From the NCBI GenBank assembly GCA_003993805.1, contig RSEF01000026.1, positions 4,117,068 to 4,181,067 of the forward strand: 64,000 bases of DNA, in the 5' to 3' direction. Under the pieces are notes generated by a model that was not told where the DNA came from, ran no database searches, and saw only the letters and a list, made by a program, of their open reading frames with translations. Both the position numbers and the translations under genes were made by a program. Positions within the stretch are counted from its first letter, which is position 1. Every line of letters begins with the position of its first letter. The stretch is from Himantopus leucocephalus (lineage: Eukaryota > Chordata > Aves > Charadriiformes > Recurvirostridae). Positions 22,961 through 33,024 of this stretch are shown here, piece by piece.

Positions 22961-25144
22961 AAAGAGGGAAAAAAGGAGAGGCTCAAGCGCTGAACTAGAG
23001 AGTGGCCATTTTCACCCCCATTAGCGGTTTTATGCTAGATATGACAAATTTTAGCTTCAGTGGTGCAAATTCCAACATCTGCTCCATCGCTGCGTCACAG
23101 ACGTGTTGACAGGTGTAGTCTCCTGTTCAGTTGTGCTTGGGAGCTGACAGATGGACTGTCAGCAGTAAATAAAGGGTAAATCCCACCGGCAGTGCCAAGG
23201 GGCTCCTGAACTTTTCCTTTGTTTTCACTCATTTGATTTCACGTCTCTAGACTCTGTACTCACTGTCTTAACAGCATTTAGCAAGAAATTTCCTTCTCTT
23301 TAATCCTTTCTCTTATCTCCCTTGAGAAGATGAAAGCCAAATGATGTTAATCTGCCAAATATTTCTGATCATTAAGAGTGCAGCAGAAATTACCACCCCG
23401 ACTGGAAATTAATTGCAAAATAAAATGAGGTTGGAGGGGAATGTCAACACCTGAGCGTCGTTTCTTCTCACACACTGAAGGACAGCACTCCGCAGGTCTA
23501 GCATTCAGCGTACAACCAGAACTGGTGAAACGGGGCACAGCCCAGCCCTCTCCAGAGCCAGGCCACCCCCGGCGCTCGCCTCCGGATGCTCAGTCCAGAC
23601 CACTTGGCACTAAGGACAGGCACCAACGTCCCAGCACTGTCCCCTCAATTCTGCTCTGGTTTAGCACACAGTATTTGCTGAGATTATGTCGGGACTACGC
23701 TGACATCTGGGTTTGCCGGTATTTCAGCAAGGCTGAGATGTCACCACCAGTTTCCCGTCCCAGCTTTGTCCCCACAGCCGGTTCACTGCGTAGCTTTGCC
23801 CCACGCAGTCCAATTATTGGTGTTCGCTATATCCCCTGCGCAGAGGAACATGCTTCAGGTCCTTCACAGTAACTGAAGAAAAGCGCTTAGGCACAAGATG
23901 AATGAAGCATTTGTATGAAGAGAGGTGACAAGTATTTTGCTGAGTCAGTCCTTTTCAGGTAAGCATCTTTGTGTGTTGAAAAGTATTGCTATTAATTCAA
24001 AAGGATAACCCCCAAACCCCACAGGTCCCTGCACAGGTACGGAGGATCTGTGGCTGTCCAGAAAAGGCCAAATCCATGGCTGATGGGACACTGACAGCCC
24101 AGATCTCTCACAACTTTTTGTTTCTCCTTTTAAAAGCTTTGTGTAATTGTCAATAATTAATGCTCACTAATAACTGAATCCATGGGAGACTCGTTAATTG
24201 TACACCCTCACAAAAACTCCAGCAGATGCCCTGCACATTACTTTGTTATTATTTAACAGTATTGGTACAAGGGGGATTTGTGCGCAGCCACACGGCAAGC
24301 GAGAAGGATGGCTGATCCACAGCAGCGCGCTCCCCCACACTGCCGTTTATCTTCATCATAAACTTGTGACTTGACAGACAACCTTTGTTGAACAGGCATT
24401 GCAACGCCAACACAAGATCGTTAGGGGATTACAGATTTAATTATTTGAAAGTTTGGTTGCTCACACGGTTTAGTTGTAACAAGAATAAAACTCTGGTACT
24501 TTTTCTGCACCTGTCAGGAATACAAAAATTCCTACTTGAAGAAAAGATCCAGAGCCACTGCAGCCCGTGGTGAGAATCTCATTTGCTCCCGTGTACTTTC
24601 ACTTGGGTCTGAATGCATGGAATAAAATAGCAGGAGGCAAATCCTGATTTTTTTATTCCACTCTTATTCATGCAAAACTCCTGCTAATGTCAGCTGGAGC
24701 TCTGGGGGAACAAGGGCAGAGCCACGTGTGAATAAACTGATCTAACACGTCTTTATTCAAAGCCTTCTATCTACCCGTATCTCCCCAGACAACGAATGAA
24801 TCTGTCCTCTCAGGGACTGAAGAAATGTCTCTAGGATTTGGTCATAACAATGCAGGAAAGTTTGTTGCTTCCTAATAGAGCAAGTTTTTCTTGGATTTCA
24901 TAATTCCTCTTCAGCTGCTGTTGATATTTATAATACTTGAGCGTTACAAGTAGAAAGAAAGAGAATCCTGGACATTCTTCGACAAGAATGAGGTTACCCG
25001 CTGGGAAATAAAAACATGCAAAAGCCACTTTGCTGTTCTTATTTTTCTGATGAAAGAAGCTAAGCTAAGATACCGAGGAATTTGCTGGCTTTCCTGGTAG
25101 CTACATCAACAGTCTTTCTGTATTATAAATCACATTTTGTTGCC
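22961..25144. other. Non-coding stretch, one small AT-rich candidate
   Basis: No supported gene. The plus frame 23441-23872 (143 codons) has no domain. Within it lies the AT-rich interval 24095-24260, listed separately. A TCAG|GTAAGC donor-like word is at about 23957-23964 with no matching exon evidence. Confidence 0.65.
24095..24260. promoter_or_regulatory. Small cluster of homeodomain-type cores
   Basis: Contains GTAATTG at 24143-24149, an AATAATTAATG word at about 24152-24162 and GTTAATTG at 24193-24200 within about 60 bp. This is a dense cluster of TAATT cores, compatible with homeodomain binding. No direct proof of function. Confidence 0.25.
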
Positions 25145-25162
25145 TTTTTTTTTTTTTTTTTN
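25145..25162. repeat. Poly-T tract ending in an ambiguous base
   Basis: Seventeen T followed by a single N at 25162. The N most likely marks a contig join or unresolved homopolymer length. Frames crossing it (25137-25439) are unreliable. Confidence 0.9.
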
Positions 25163-25264
25163 CATTAAATGTACAACTCCCCTTAGCTTAAAATATTCTG
25201 TGCTTATGAAGGTTCCGATAACCTGTCTATCTCCTGTGAGCAAGGCAGCACGAAGGCAGTTTCT
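25163..25264. other. Non-coding spacer
   Basis: Short mixed sequence between the N-terminated poly-T and the CpG-dense patch. Nothing recognised. Confidence 0.6.
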
Positions 25265-25735
25265 GGGTAACGCGAGGGGTTCTGCACCAAGCAATAACGA
25301 TCATTCCGGGGGTTCTGCAGAGCCGCAGAGGTGCCGAAGGGCCGTCGGGCGCAGGCAGAGCCGGCTCCAGCCCTGCCCGTCGTGGGGACCCGGGAGAGAG
25401 CTGGCAGAGAAGGGTCCTGCACGTCCACAAGCCAGGTGAGGGACGGGGAGCCTCACGGCGCTGGGGGTGTTCCAGTGGAGCAGAAGTCAGTCCCGCGGCA
25501 TTAAACCGAAGGAGGGGGGTTAGCTGAGTCCCCGAGGCTGAGCAGGGAGGGACTTCGCCCACGCTGGGTGAGGGTCTGGCTGTGCCCTGGCAGACACACA
25601 CCCCAGCTCCTGCCGCACCCCCTGTCCCACAGGAGAATTGGCAGAGGGTATCATCAAACGCTGAGGAGTTTATTTGCTCGTGCGGAGGGCACGTGTCCCG
25701 CGATCCGGACCGCAGCCCCCTCAAACCGCTTTAAT
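25265..25735. promoter_or_regulatory. CpG-dense patch with splice-donor-like site
   Basis: About 470 bp of GC-rich DNA with frequent CpG, strongest at 25265-25400 and around 25680-25735. A CCAG|GTGAG donor-like word has its GT at 25436-25437, downstream of the densest part, which would be the arrangement of a non-coding first exon. The minus frame 25227-25724 (165 codons) and plus frame 25568-25822 overlap and have no domain. It could be an orphan CpG-rich promoter, but this is not shown. Confidence 0.3.
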
Positions 25736-28700
25736 ATGAAAGGAGTAGGACACAGCGACCGCATTAGCTTTCATAGGCGCTCACCTGTCAAAACCAAACT
25801 GATCAGGAATAAAACACTCTGATGTAACTTAGACAAACACTCAGAACTGCTTATAATACATATGGAAATGACAGACCCGGGGAAAAACTGTACCACATTT
25901 GAACTTCAAAGCCTTTTCTCTCCCTTAGTTGCTAGCTGCTTGCCAAGACCTGGTGAGTCCGTAGATTTGGGTTTTCTCCGCAAGAGCTGGTGATAGTTAC
26001 TAGTGCTTAAAACTATTTAGGGAGACGGTGTCTCTGCAGTCATTAGACTCATTAGGCGGCTTTTCAGGCTGAGAAGCAGCTCCCCAGAGCAAAACTATTT
26101 GCACACAAAAGTTAGACCAGAAATTCTATAATACTTGGCTTAAAAAATATTAATTTGGGGAGTGGGGAGGGGAGTTAATGAATTTCACACTCATGAAGTG
26201 CTATCAGATTTTGGTGCCATCTGCTTATGCTTAAGACAGTTTCCAAGGCAGCTTTGCGGTTCTGCGTCAAGCCTCTGGTGAGAGACCGTGTACGAGGGAG
26301 AGGGGCGACCTCCCTGCTCGGCCTCCCAGGGGAGCCTGTACCAAGCGTTACAGTCTGACGCTGAATATATGTGCAGTCAATTTATAAATAGCAACAGCTT
26401 TTAACTACTTTGTTGAAGGAAAGGGTGAAATGAAATAGAATCAGAAAAAAATGGTACATCATGCGGCGGAACGGATTCACTCTCTTCTAAAGACAATTTT
26501 GCATTTGTTCTGCACTGTATTCATTTACTCTCTATTAATCCCAAAGCATAACAAATTCATAGAGGAATCACTTCACTCACCAGAGAGAAAGCAATAGAAC
26601 AAGCAAAATCCTAGCACCAACATAAGGTTCAAAGAAGCAAGCACATAAGGCAAGCTACTGCACATTTTGGAAGGAAGTAGAATGTAACTGCTCTTACTAG
26701 AGACTACTCAGGACGACAGAACCGGCTTCCAAAACGGCCACGAGCCGCTGCCTGTACAAAGTTGTGGGACACACATCCTAGCTATTTGTCTGCATCAAAA
26801 GACAGAGTACCTCTTTGAACAGAATAAAGCACCAACTCAGAGGGGAGTCGTTTTCTGAAGGGTAAGAATTACGACAGTGTACCTCGGAGATCTTCAATGC
26901 AAATAGTCACCTCCCCTGAGACCGCTAAGCCTGTGAGATCTAACGAGATCACACAGCACAACGTGGGCTGAACAGGGGTTAAAGTCCTTTGAAGAGACGC
27001 AGCTGAAAACACCAGTCGGATGTCAACAGAAAACCCAGTAACGGCGTTTGTAAACTCGCATTTACTGTGATGACGCGGGAACGTAGACGCCTTCTGTTTG
27101 GGGAGATTTTTTGCATATTTTCCTACAGCTCCAACTAACAGCCAGATGACATTACGCTACATAGTTTGTCTGTATCTGCTTTTGCGCATTCCTCTTGCTC
27201 CGGTCACTTCATATACACACATTTCGGCGCTCTGCAGGAGTCTGGCTCAGCACTATGTTGTGGGTGCTGCACACGTGCTAATAAAGGAAGGTTACGTATC
27301 TTCACAGAACTAATGGCAACAAAAGACATAAACATATCCCACTTAACTGTTTATTACATGAAATGTCCCTCAAATTCAAAGGATCCTGTCTGATGATTCA
27401 CCCGTCCTTAAGTCCCAAGAAATGTGACCCTTGAGACTAGCGAGGCTGCGTAGCTGTTCCAAGTTTAACACACAGGCGGCAGTGGGGTCCAGCACTGCCC
27501 AGTTCAAGAAGTAAACCAGCAATCCCTGCCCTAGACAGCTTAGAGCACAAGGGACTTTGTTCAAAGCACATCCTCGGCTCATGCAAAAAGGACAACGCAA
27601 AGCACGTGGGGTGCCCTGCACTGGAGGGGTGCGGGCGTTACGTGTTACGTCGTGTCCTTCATGTATTTTTGGAAGGTGGGAGTGAGAATGTCCGTTTCTG
27701 GAAGAGATGAGAAAGAAGCAACAGCTCTGCAGAGATTTGCTTGGAATTTTGTGCATGATGATTTCAGAGAGCTTTCTGCTGTTGACCCCAGGTGGTACAC
27801 ACATAACTCCTCCAGCACAGAATACACACAAACCTTATCTAGAGACATTAAAGAAAGCTGCTTGACATTGAAAATCAAATTGATTTCTTGCCAAGATTTC
27901 ACAAGGGCATGTGTGACAGCAAATGACATGCTTAAGCCTTGCAAGAAGAAAATAAACATGTCCAATGCAAAACCCATCAGTTTCTGTGCCAGCTTGAATT
28001 ATGCACATCTGTACTGATTTGACACCCAGCTCGCTTGGCAGCAGAGGCAAAGTGTGTGTTGCCACAAGCTGAAATAGATAAATAGGGTAGAGCAGTGCTC
28101 GCTGTCTTATATAAAGCTGCAGAGAAAGCAGCTCACAGTGTTAAGGAAATAGTGTCCAGTCTCTTTGTTCCTCGCTTTCCTCTGCGATAACAGTTGCTTG
28201 GAAAGCCACCGCTGCTGCCTCTGGGCTTTCTTTTTGACTTCCCTTTCCTTTTGTGCTACGTGCGGAACAATCAGCCATCAGAAAACTGTTGACCACCTTC
28301 CTTCTTACAACCAGGACAGAGTTTCAAGTCAGGCAGAAACAGCCTTTTTCCAGACAGCCGGCAATTCAGCGTTGAAGGGGCTCTGCTGGGTAAGAACAGC
28401 GGCAGCTCCCGCCCTCGCTCCAGCGCTGGCTGAGCAGACAGCTCAACGAAAGGCTCCCAGATCCAGAGGGGTTTCCTACCACTAAACTCTTGGCCATTTG
28501 GGGGTCCCTCTCACCAATTGCCTTTTTGTTTCCCGGAAATTTGTGTTTCCGTGTGAAACGAGGCCAGCTGTCTGAACTCCAATGTTTAAACAAAAGCAGT
28601 GGAAACAGAACCGCTCGCTATTGCCCTGCTGCGTGACACAGGGTCTCGCACCCCTCCGATGCCATTTCTCTTGAATTATTGGTCAAACCAGAGTGTAGAC

Positions 28701-28845
28701 CCTCCAGGCCAAGCCCCATCCTTTAACACAGGTGTATCTCATGCCCAGCGCACTGGGACCACTGGCTGCTGGGGTGCTATAAATAACGCTTCCCATTTCA
28801 CTACCTGGTGAACAGGAACAAATGTTTCTTTAAGTCCCCGCACAC
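25736..28845. other. Non-coding stretch, no gene seen
   Basis: No supported gene. It contains a perfect octamer at 26897-26904 and a G-rich run at about 26157-26174 with three G4 runs. Opposed frames of 110-151 codons occur at 27376-27831 (minus) and 27652-28017 (plus), overlapping and without domains. No interspersed repeat recognised. Confidence 0.7.
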
Positions 28846-29220
28846 TTCCATCCACCAGAGATTAATGTAACTGCCACCTCCTGCCGTGCATTTTGCTATA
28901 TTAACATAAAGTTTCTATTGCACAGCAGTTTGATCCATTCGTGTTTATTTAACTCCTGTGTTCTGACAGAAGAAGATGGAGAATCTGCATAATTAATAAT
29001 GACCCAAGCAATCTCACTTAATGCCTGTTCTGAAACCCCTGACTATCCTTGTTAACTAACGACATCTATAATGGTGTCAGACAGGTAAAAGACTCCTTTA
29101 GTCTGTTGAGATATTATTCACCTGGGATTATCAATGGGTGTTTTTCGGCTCTAGCCATTAGCTGGAATTGCTCAGGTCATTCATAAAACTTCTTTTACTT
29201 TTCACGAAGGGAGCACAAAA
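28846..29220. promoter_or_regulatory. Candidate conserved non-coding element
   Basis: About 375 bp, CpG-poor, with a TAATTAATAATG word at 28990-29001, further TTAATG and GTTAAC-like words and no open frame. Composition and motif content suggest a possible enhancer only. Confidence 0.2.
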
Positions 29221-30188
29221 GCAGGGCTGAGCAAAGAGCCGCGCATCAGGATGAATCTCCTGTTTATACCGACATTGCCATAGTCCTCCCTTGCCGTCAC
29301 CAAGGCAGAAATAGGGATAATAAGAGTTCTCCCCATAATAAGCCGTTCTCCCAACAGCTTTGGAAACATCAGTGACTCGTTAAATGATCACAACAAGCTG
29401 TGCTTCCAGCAGAGGGCTACTTTCGTCCCCAGGACCTCCCTCTGCCCCTTTGAAAGACACCAAAGCGTTGTGGCTGCCCGCCGGGTCCCTGCAGGGTCCT
29501 GGAGGAGCATCCACGGCATCTCCAGACTGCCAGGTCCACTGAGACAATCCCCGAGTTCAAAGCCCAGTCCGTGTGATCTCAGCCCAGACTGCCCATCAAA
29601 CCACCCGATTTGGCTCAGCTTCCCTTTGAATTAAAAATACTCTGCTGCTCAGCAAACCAATCCCACTGCCAGCGAGTCTCCAAGCTGTAGCGGCGCGTCA
29701 AGAGCAATGCTGCTTTAACTCTTGTCCCACGTTGTTATGCAGTGAGCCTTAGCTGCCCTTAAGCATTTAGTATATGTTTGTTATAGTACCAACACTATTT
29801 TTATTTTCATTTACTAGCAGTTTTGAAGGGATTTAAAGACCATGCTCCTTGTGTGTCTCCATCACAGAGCACCAAGAAACAGGGAAACTGTGAATTTTGA
29901 GGTCAGAAAGCTGAAGGAGACCAGGTTTAGCTTTCCGGTTGCTCAAAGAACTGATTCAGTCCAGTCCTTCGCAGCAAAAGCTTCACAGGTGTTTCCTCAC
30001 CGAGATGCTCCCGCCTGAGCAGACCTTTGGGCACACGGATGGTGGGTTTGGGCTTCTGACCCCCACGGCAGCCCAGGCCACCGGTCCCCAGCCCTGGCTG
30101 CAGCGAAGTGAGGAGCACCACGGCCCCGCAGCCCTCCCTCCGCTGCCCCAGGCTCAGCCCCTGCTGAGAGCGAAGCCAGCAGTGCGGG
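29221..30188. other. Non-coding stretch, no gene seen
   Basis: No supported gene. GC-rich around 29440-29600 and 30010-30180. The frames at 29927-30325 (minus, 132 codons) and 29939-30289 (plus, 116 codons) both run through the adjacent minisatellite and are not credible genes. Confidence 0.65.
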
Positions 30189-30233
30189 CAGGCAGGGGCG
30201 CAGGCAGGGGCGCAGGCAGGGGCACAGGCAGGA
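30189..30233. repeat. 12-bp GC-rich minisatellite, about 3.7 copies
   Basis: Tandem copies of CAGGCAGGGGCG lie at 30189-30200 and 30201-30212, a copy ending CA lies at 30213-30224, and a partial copy reaches 30233. Together with GGG at 30186-30188 the plus strand has four G-runs separated by 6-8 base loops, so an intramolecular G-quadruplex is possible. In the minus frame the repeat reads as a short Ala-Cys-Ala-Pro periodicity, which is a by-product. Confidence 0.9.
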
Positions 30234-30330
30234 GTGCCACCCCCAATTTTAAGCAGGCAACAGCCCCCTGGCCACAAGGTTCTTTTTAAAGAGGCCACGG
30301 GAGATGTGGGGCTCTGAGTGGGCAAAGGCT
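30234..30330. other. Non-coding spacer
   Basis: Short mixed sequence following the minisatellite. Nothing recognised. Confidence 0.6.
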
Positions 30331-30560
30331 TTATTTCCTCCGACGAAGTAAACTTGTAATTCCTAATATCAGAACAATCCCGTCTGCCAAATCAGATGAA
30401 ATGCTTGTAACAGGGGCTAATCAGATTCTACATTAATGAGAGAAAATATGAAGCTAATCAACACCCAGGCAGGTCTCTAGGCTGCAGGCCTATTAAACTT
30501 CATAAAAAATTAATGACTGAAAGAGCAAAATCGTTTGTAAGGGGTCTCCAGTGGCAGTGG
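30331..30560. promoter_or_regulatory. Candidate conserved non-coding element
   Basis: About 230 bp, AT-rich, following GC-rich DNA. Contains CATTAATGAG, GCTAATCAAC and AATTAATGAC words within 100 bp, no repeat and no open frame. Homeodomain-type motif density is the only positive evidence. Confidence 0.25.
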
Positions 30561-32184
30561 AAGCGTCTTGAGTACCGTTCACCTCTCATTACACTGAATT
30601 AGCCTCACTTCCCAACCCCAAACACCATCTACTGAGCAGCGGTTTCTGCTCAGCCCTGGATAGCTCTGTTTCAAGAGGGTCCTGACACATTTATCCATCC
30701 TCCCTCCCCGCCTCACACCTTCTGCTCCACTTCCATGATGGCTTTTTCCATTTTAATTAAGGAAATTTGTACTCCGGCAGCTCCCGGGAAATACCTTTGT
30801 TCCTCGAGGGCTGTGGGTTCCCGCGGTGCGCAGGGCACGGGGCGGCTCCGTCGGCGGCTCACGGGGCAGCAACTGCAAAAGAGGGACGAGCTGGTGTAAG
30901 GACAGTGCGCGCACCAAGACCTGCCGCCGCTCCGCCAGTATTTTTGGCTTCGAGATATTTTCCTGTTTGGAAACGGGATTTTCATTTGGAAACGTGAATG
31001 GGGGGAAAGCTTCTTCATGATGTCTGCAAGATGGCTTTGCAGACGTTGGACTCCCGTCAGAGCTATCGGAATTTAGGCTCAGTGCTGGCAGTTTCCCGTG
31101 CCACCTCCAGCGGGTTATGAATTACTAATGAGATGCAAAAATGTAGATCATAATACAATGAACTGTACAAGAGTGGAAACAAAGCAGGTTCTTCTGGCTT
31201 ACATCTGCTGAACAAAATGGATACTCCACTGATTTCAGCTGTTCTACTCAAGTATAAATAAGACAAGCGAAACCTGCCTGGTCCAGTCCCTTTTCTCACA
31301 TGCATTGTTCGAGTTCTCACGTAATTGCAAGGTTGTGCACAACAGATCACTTAAAGTGATCTTCTGTATTCAGTGTTGTGGAGGCAAAACAATCATTTCT
31401 TAGATTTTTTTTTGGCTGGGAAAACAAAAGACCATTAGAACAAATCTTAAATATTTAATGCACTATGTAAATTAGATGTTTAAATACATATCTAGTTCAG
31501 TGAAAGAAAAGTAGAGGAGGTACATTAAAAAGTATAAGAAAGACATCTGGAGGATTCAATAATCATTGTTTCAGTACATGTGTCTCAGAAGACCCAGAGG
31601 TTTTGATCTGAAATATCTTCATGCCTGAATGGCTGTCAGGGGCGTAGTCCCTCTCCTATTTATAACCTGGTGCAGCTGAATTAAGCACCTCTTGTTTCTT
31701 AATCAGGTTACAAGAGACTGTCATTTACGTCTCCAGTATTGAGACGTTTCGTTTTCTCTCCTTATGTGGTGTTGCAGTACATTAGTGGGAACTCATTGCC
31801 AGTAATGAACCTGCTCTGAGGATGGAAGTCCCACAGCTTATCAAGGCTTAATCTTTGCACATTGCACCAGAGACAAGGGCACGTTCTGCTGCCTTGGACT
31901 TTGCGACATCATTTACCTCTGCGCAAATAAGTGTACGTTTCTGCCATTTTGGCGTAGCAGCAGCTGAGATCCGCTTTGTTCTCAGCTCACAATGACGCAC
32001 GAAGCTGCATGAGATGCAGAGCAATGCAAAGCGTCTTTTCTCCAACCTGGTCATGCTGCAACCTCATGAACTTGCTTCAGGAGCAGCACTGTAGAGCAGT
32101 GAGTAACTACGGAGTATTATGGTAGTTTGAGCTGTAGGATCCATATTGTATTCCTCTATATTTATACAGGCAAATAAGCTGTGG
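30561..32184. other. Non-coding stretch, no gene seen
   Basis: No supported gene. A CpG-containing patch lies at about 30775-30965 with opposed frames (101 codons minus, 76 plus). AT-rich sequence follows at 31380-31560. No interspersed repeat recognised up to the duplication that begins at 32185. Confidence 0.65.
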
Positions 32185-32350
32185 CTGCAGTTTGAGCAAT
32201 GCCTGGGTGAGATACGAACCAAACCGGAATCATGGTACACCCTTCCTCTTCCTTCCCCTAAAAGGCTTGGGACAAATTCTCGCCTGGCAGATGAGAGCTC
32301 TCAACAATGTAGTTCAGACTTTGGGAGTCCAAAGAGTTGAATTTCACAGC
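32185..32350. repeat. Left copy of 166-bp duplication A
   Basis: This 166-bp segment recurs at 32352-32517 at an offset of 167, with only the single N at 32351 between the copies. By eye the copies differ at four positions, all transitions, with no indels (about 2.4% divergence). It is unique sequence, not a known repeat family. The likely origin is two overlapping contig ends or two haplotypes joined end to end; a true tandem duplication is the alternative. Confidence 0.95.
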
Positions 32351-32351
32351 N
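32351..32351. other. Single-base ambiguity (N) at duplication junction
   Basis: One N lies exactly between the two copies of duplication A. Single-N joins are used by some scaffolding tools when the estimated gap is zero or negative, that is when contigs are expected to overlap. Confidence 0.9.
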
Positions 32352-32517
32352 CTGCAGTTTGAGCAATGCCTGGGTGAGATATGAACCAAACCGGAACCAT
32401 GGTACACCCTTCCTCTTCCTTCCCCTAAAAGGTTTGGGACAAATTCTCGCCTGGCAGATGAGAGCTCTCAACGATGTAGTTCAGACTTTGGGAGTCCAAA
32501 GAGTTGAATTTCACAGC
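32352..32517. repeat. Right copy of 166-bp duplication A
   Basis: Second copy of the segment at 32185-32350, with four transitions relative to it. Two of the four are at CpG versus TpG/CpA sites. Because the copies are adjacent, the open frames 32146-32340 and 32359-32586 share related peptide stretches; neither is a gene. Confidence 0.95.
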
Positions 32518-32743
32518 TTCTCACACNCTTCACACACAAACAGAGGGGACACCACTTGTCTGAGTCAATGGCAAAGACAGATATAAAACTCATCTCTCCC
32601 GACTACCAGCTTAAAGTGTCTCCATTTAAAAAAAATGCGTAAGCCGCTTAGGAGATGCAGGTTGACATTTGTAAGACCTTACTCCTACGGAAGATAAACC
32701 AAAGAACAAAAATTTATTTGAATGCAAACTATGTAAGGTAAAG
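32518..32743. other. Spacer with second N
   Basis: Contains another single N at 32527, flanked by similar CTTCTCACAC and CTTCACACAC sequence, then unremarkable AT-rich sequence up to the CR1 target site. No gene. Confidence 0.7.
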
Positions 32744-32754
32744 CGCTGGCTACA
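32744..32754. repeat. CR1 target-site duplication, left copy
   Basis: The 11-bp word CGCTGGCTACA at 32744-32754 is repeated exactly at 33014-33024, directly bracketing the CR1 fragment. Confidence 0.8.
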
Positions 32755-33013
32755 TAGAATCATAGAATTGTTGAGGTTGGAAGGGACCTTTAAGATCATC
32801 CAGTCCAACCATTAACCTAACCTGACAAAACCACATCTAAACCATATCCCCAAGTACCACGTCTATCCTTTTTTTAAACACCTCCAGGGATGGCGAATCC
32901 ACCCCCTCCCTGGGCAGCCTACTCCAATGTTGGATAACCCTTTCAGTGAAAAAAAAATTCCTAATATCCAACCTAAACCTCACCTGGCTTAACTTGAACC
33001 CATTTTACATGCA
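32755..33013 (-). mobile_element. CR1 LINE, 5'-truncated 3' end
   Basis: The plus strand starts with the reverse complement of the CR1 3' terminal ATTCTATGATTCTA motif and continues with the characteristic CR1 3' region, including the words GGTTGGAAGGGACCT and ATCATCCAGTCCAACC. It then runs through the CTCCAGGGATGG and CCTAATATCCAACC segments and stops abruptly in the region equivalent to CTTGAACCCA. The element therefore lies on the minus strand, is about 259 bp long and is truncated at its 5' end, as most CR1 copies are. It contains no reverse-transcriptase coding sequence. Perfect 11-bp direct repeats flank it, showing that both ends of the insertion are intact and the insertion is not very old. 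CR1 copies often have no clear target-site duplication. Confidence 0.93.
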
Positions 33014-33024
33014 CGCTGGCTACA
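33014..33024. repeat. CR1 target-site duplication, right copy
   Basis: Exact copy of the 11-bp word at 32744-32754 at the 5'-truncated end of the CR1 insertion. Confidence 0.8.

Noticed and set aside
25227..25724. 165-codon minus-strand open frame
   Set aside because: Follows GC-rich composition of the CpG patch and shows no family resemblance.
26157..26174. G-quadruplex candidate with G4 runs
   Set aside because: Only three G-runs are present, so a standard intramolecular quadruplex is not expected.
32185..32517. Paired copies considered as LTRs of a retroelement or solo-LTR pair
   Set aside because: Copies are directly adjacent with no internal region, and lack the TG...CA termini and polyadenylation layout of an LTR.
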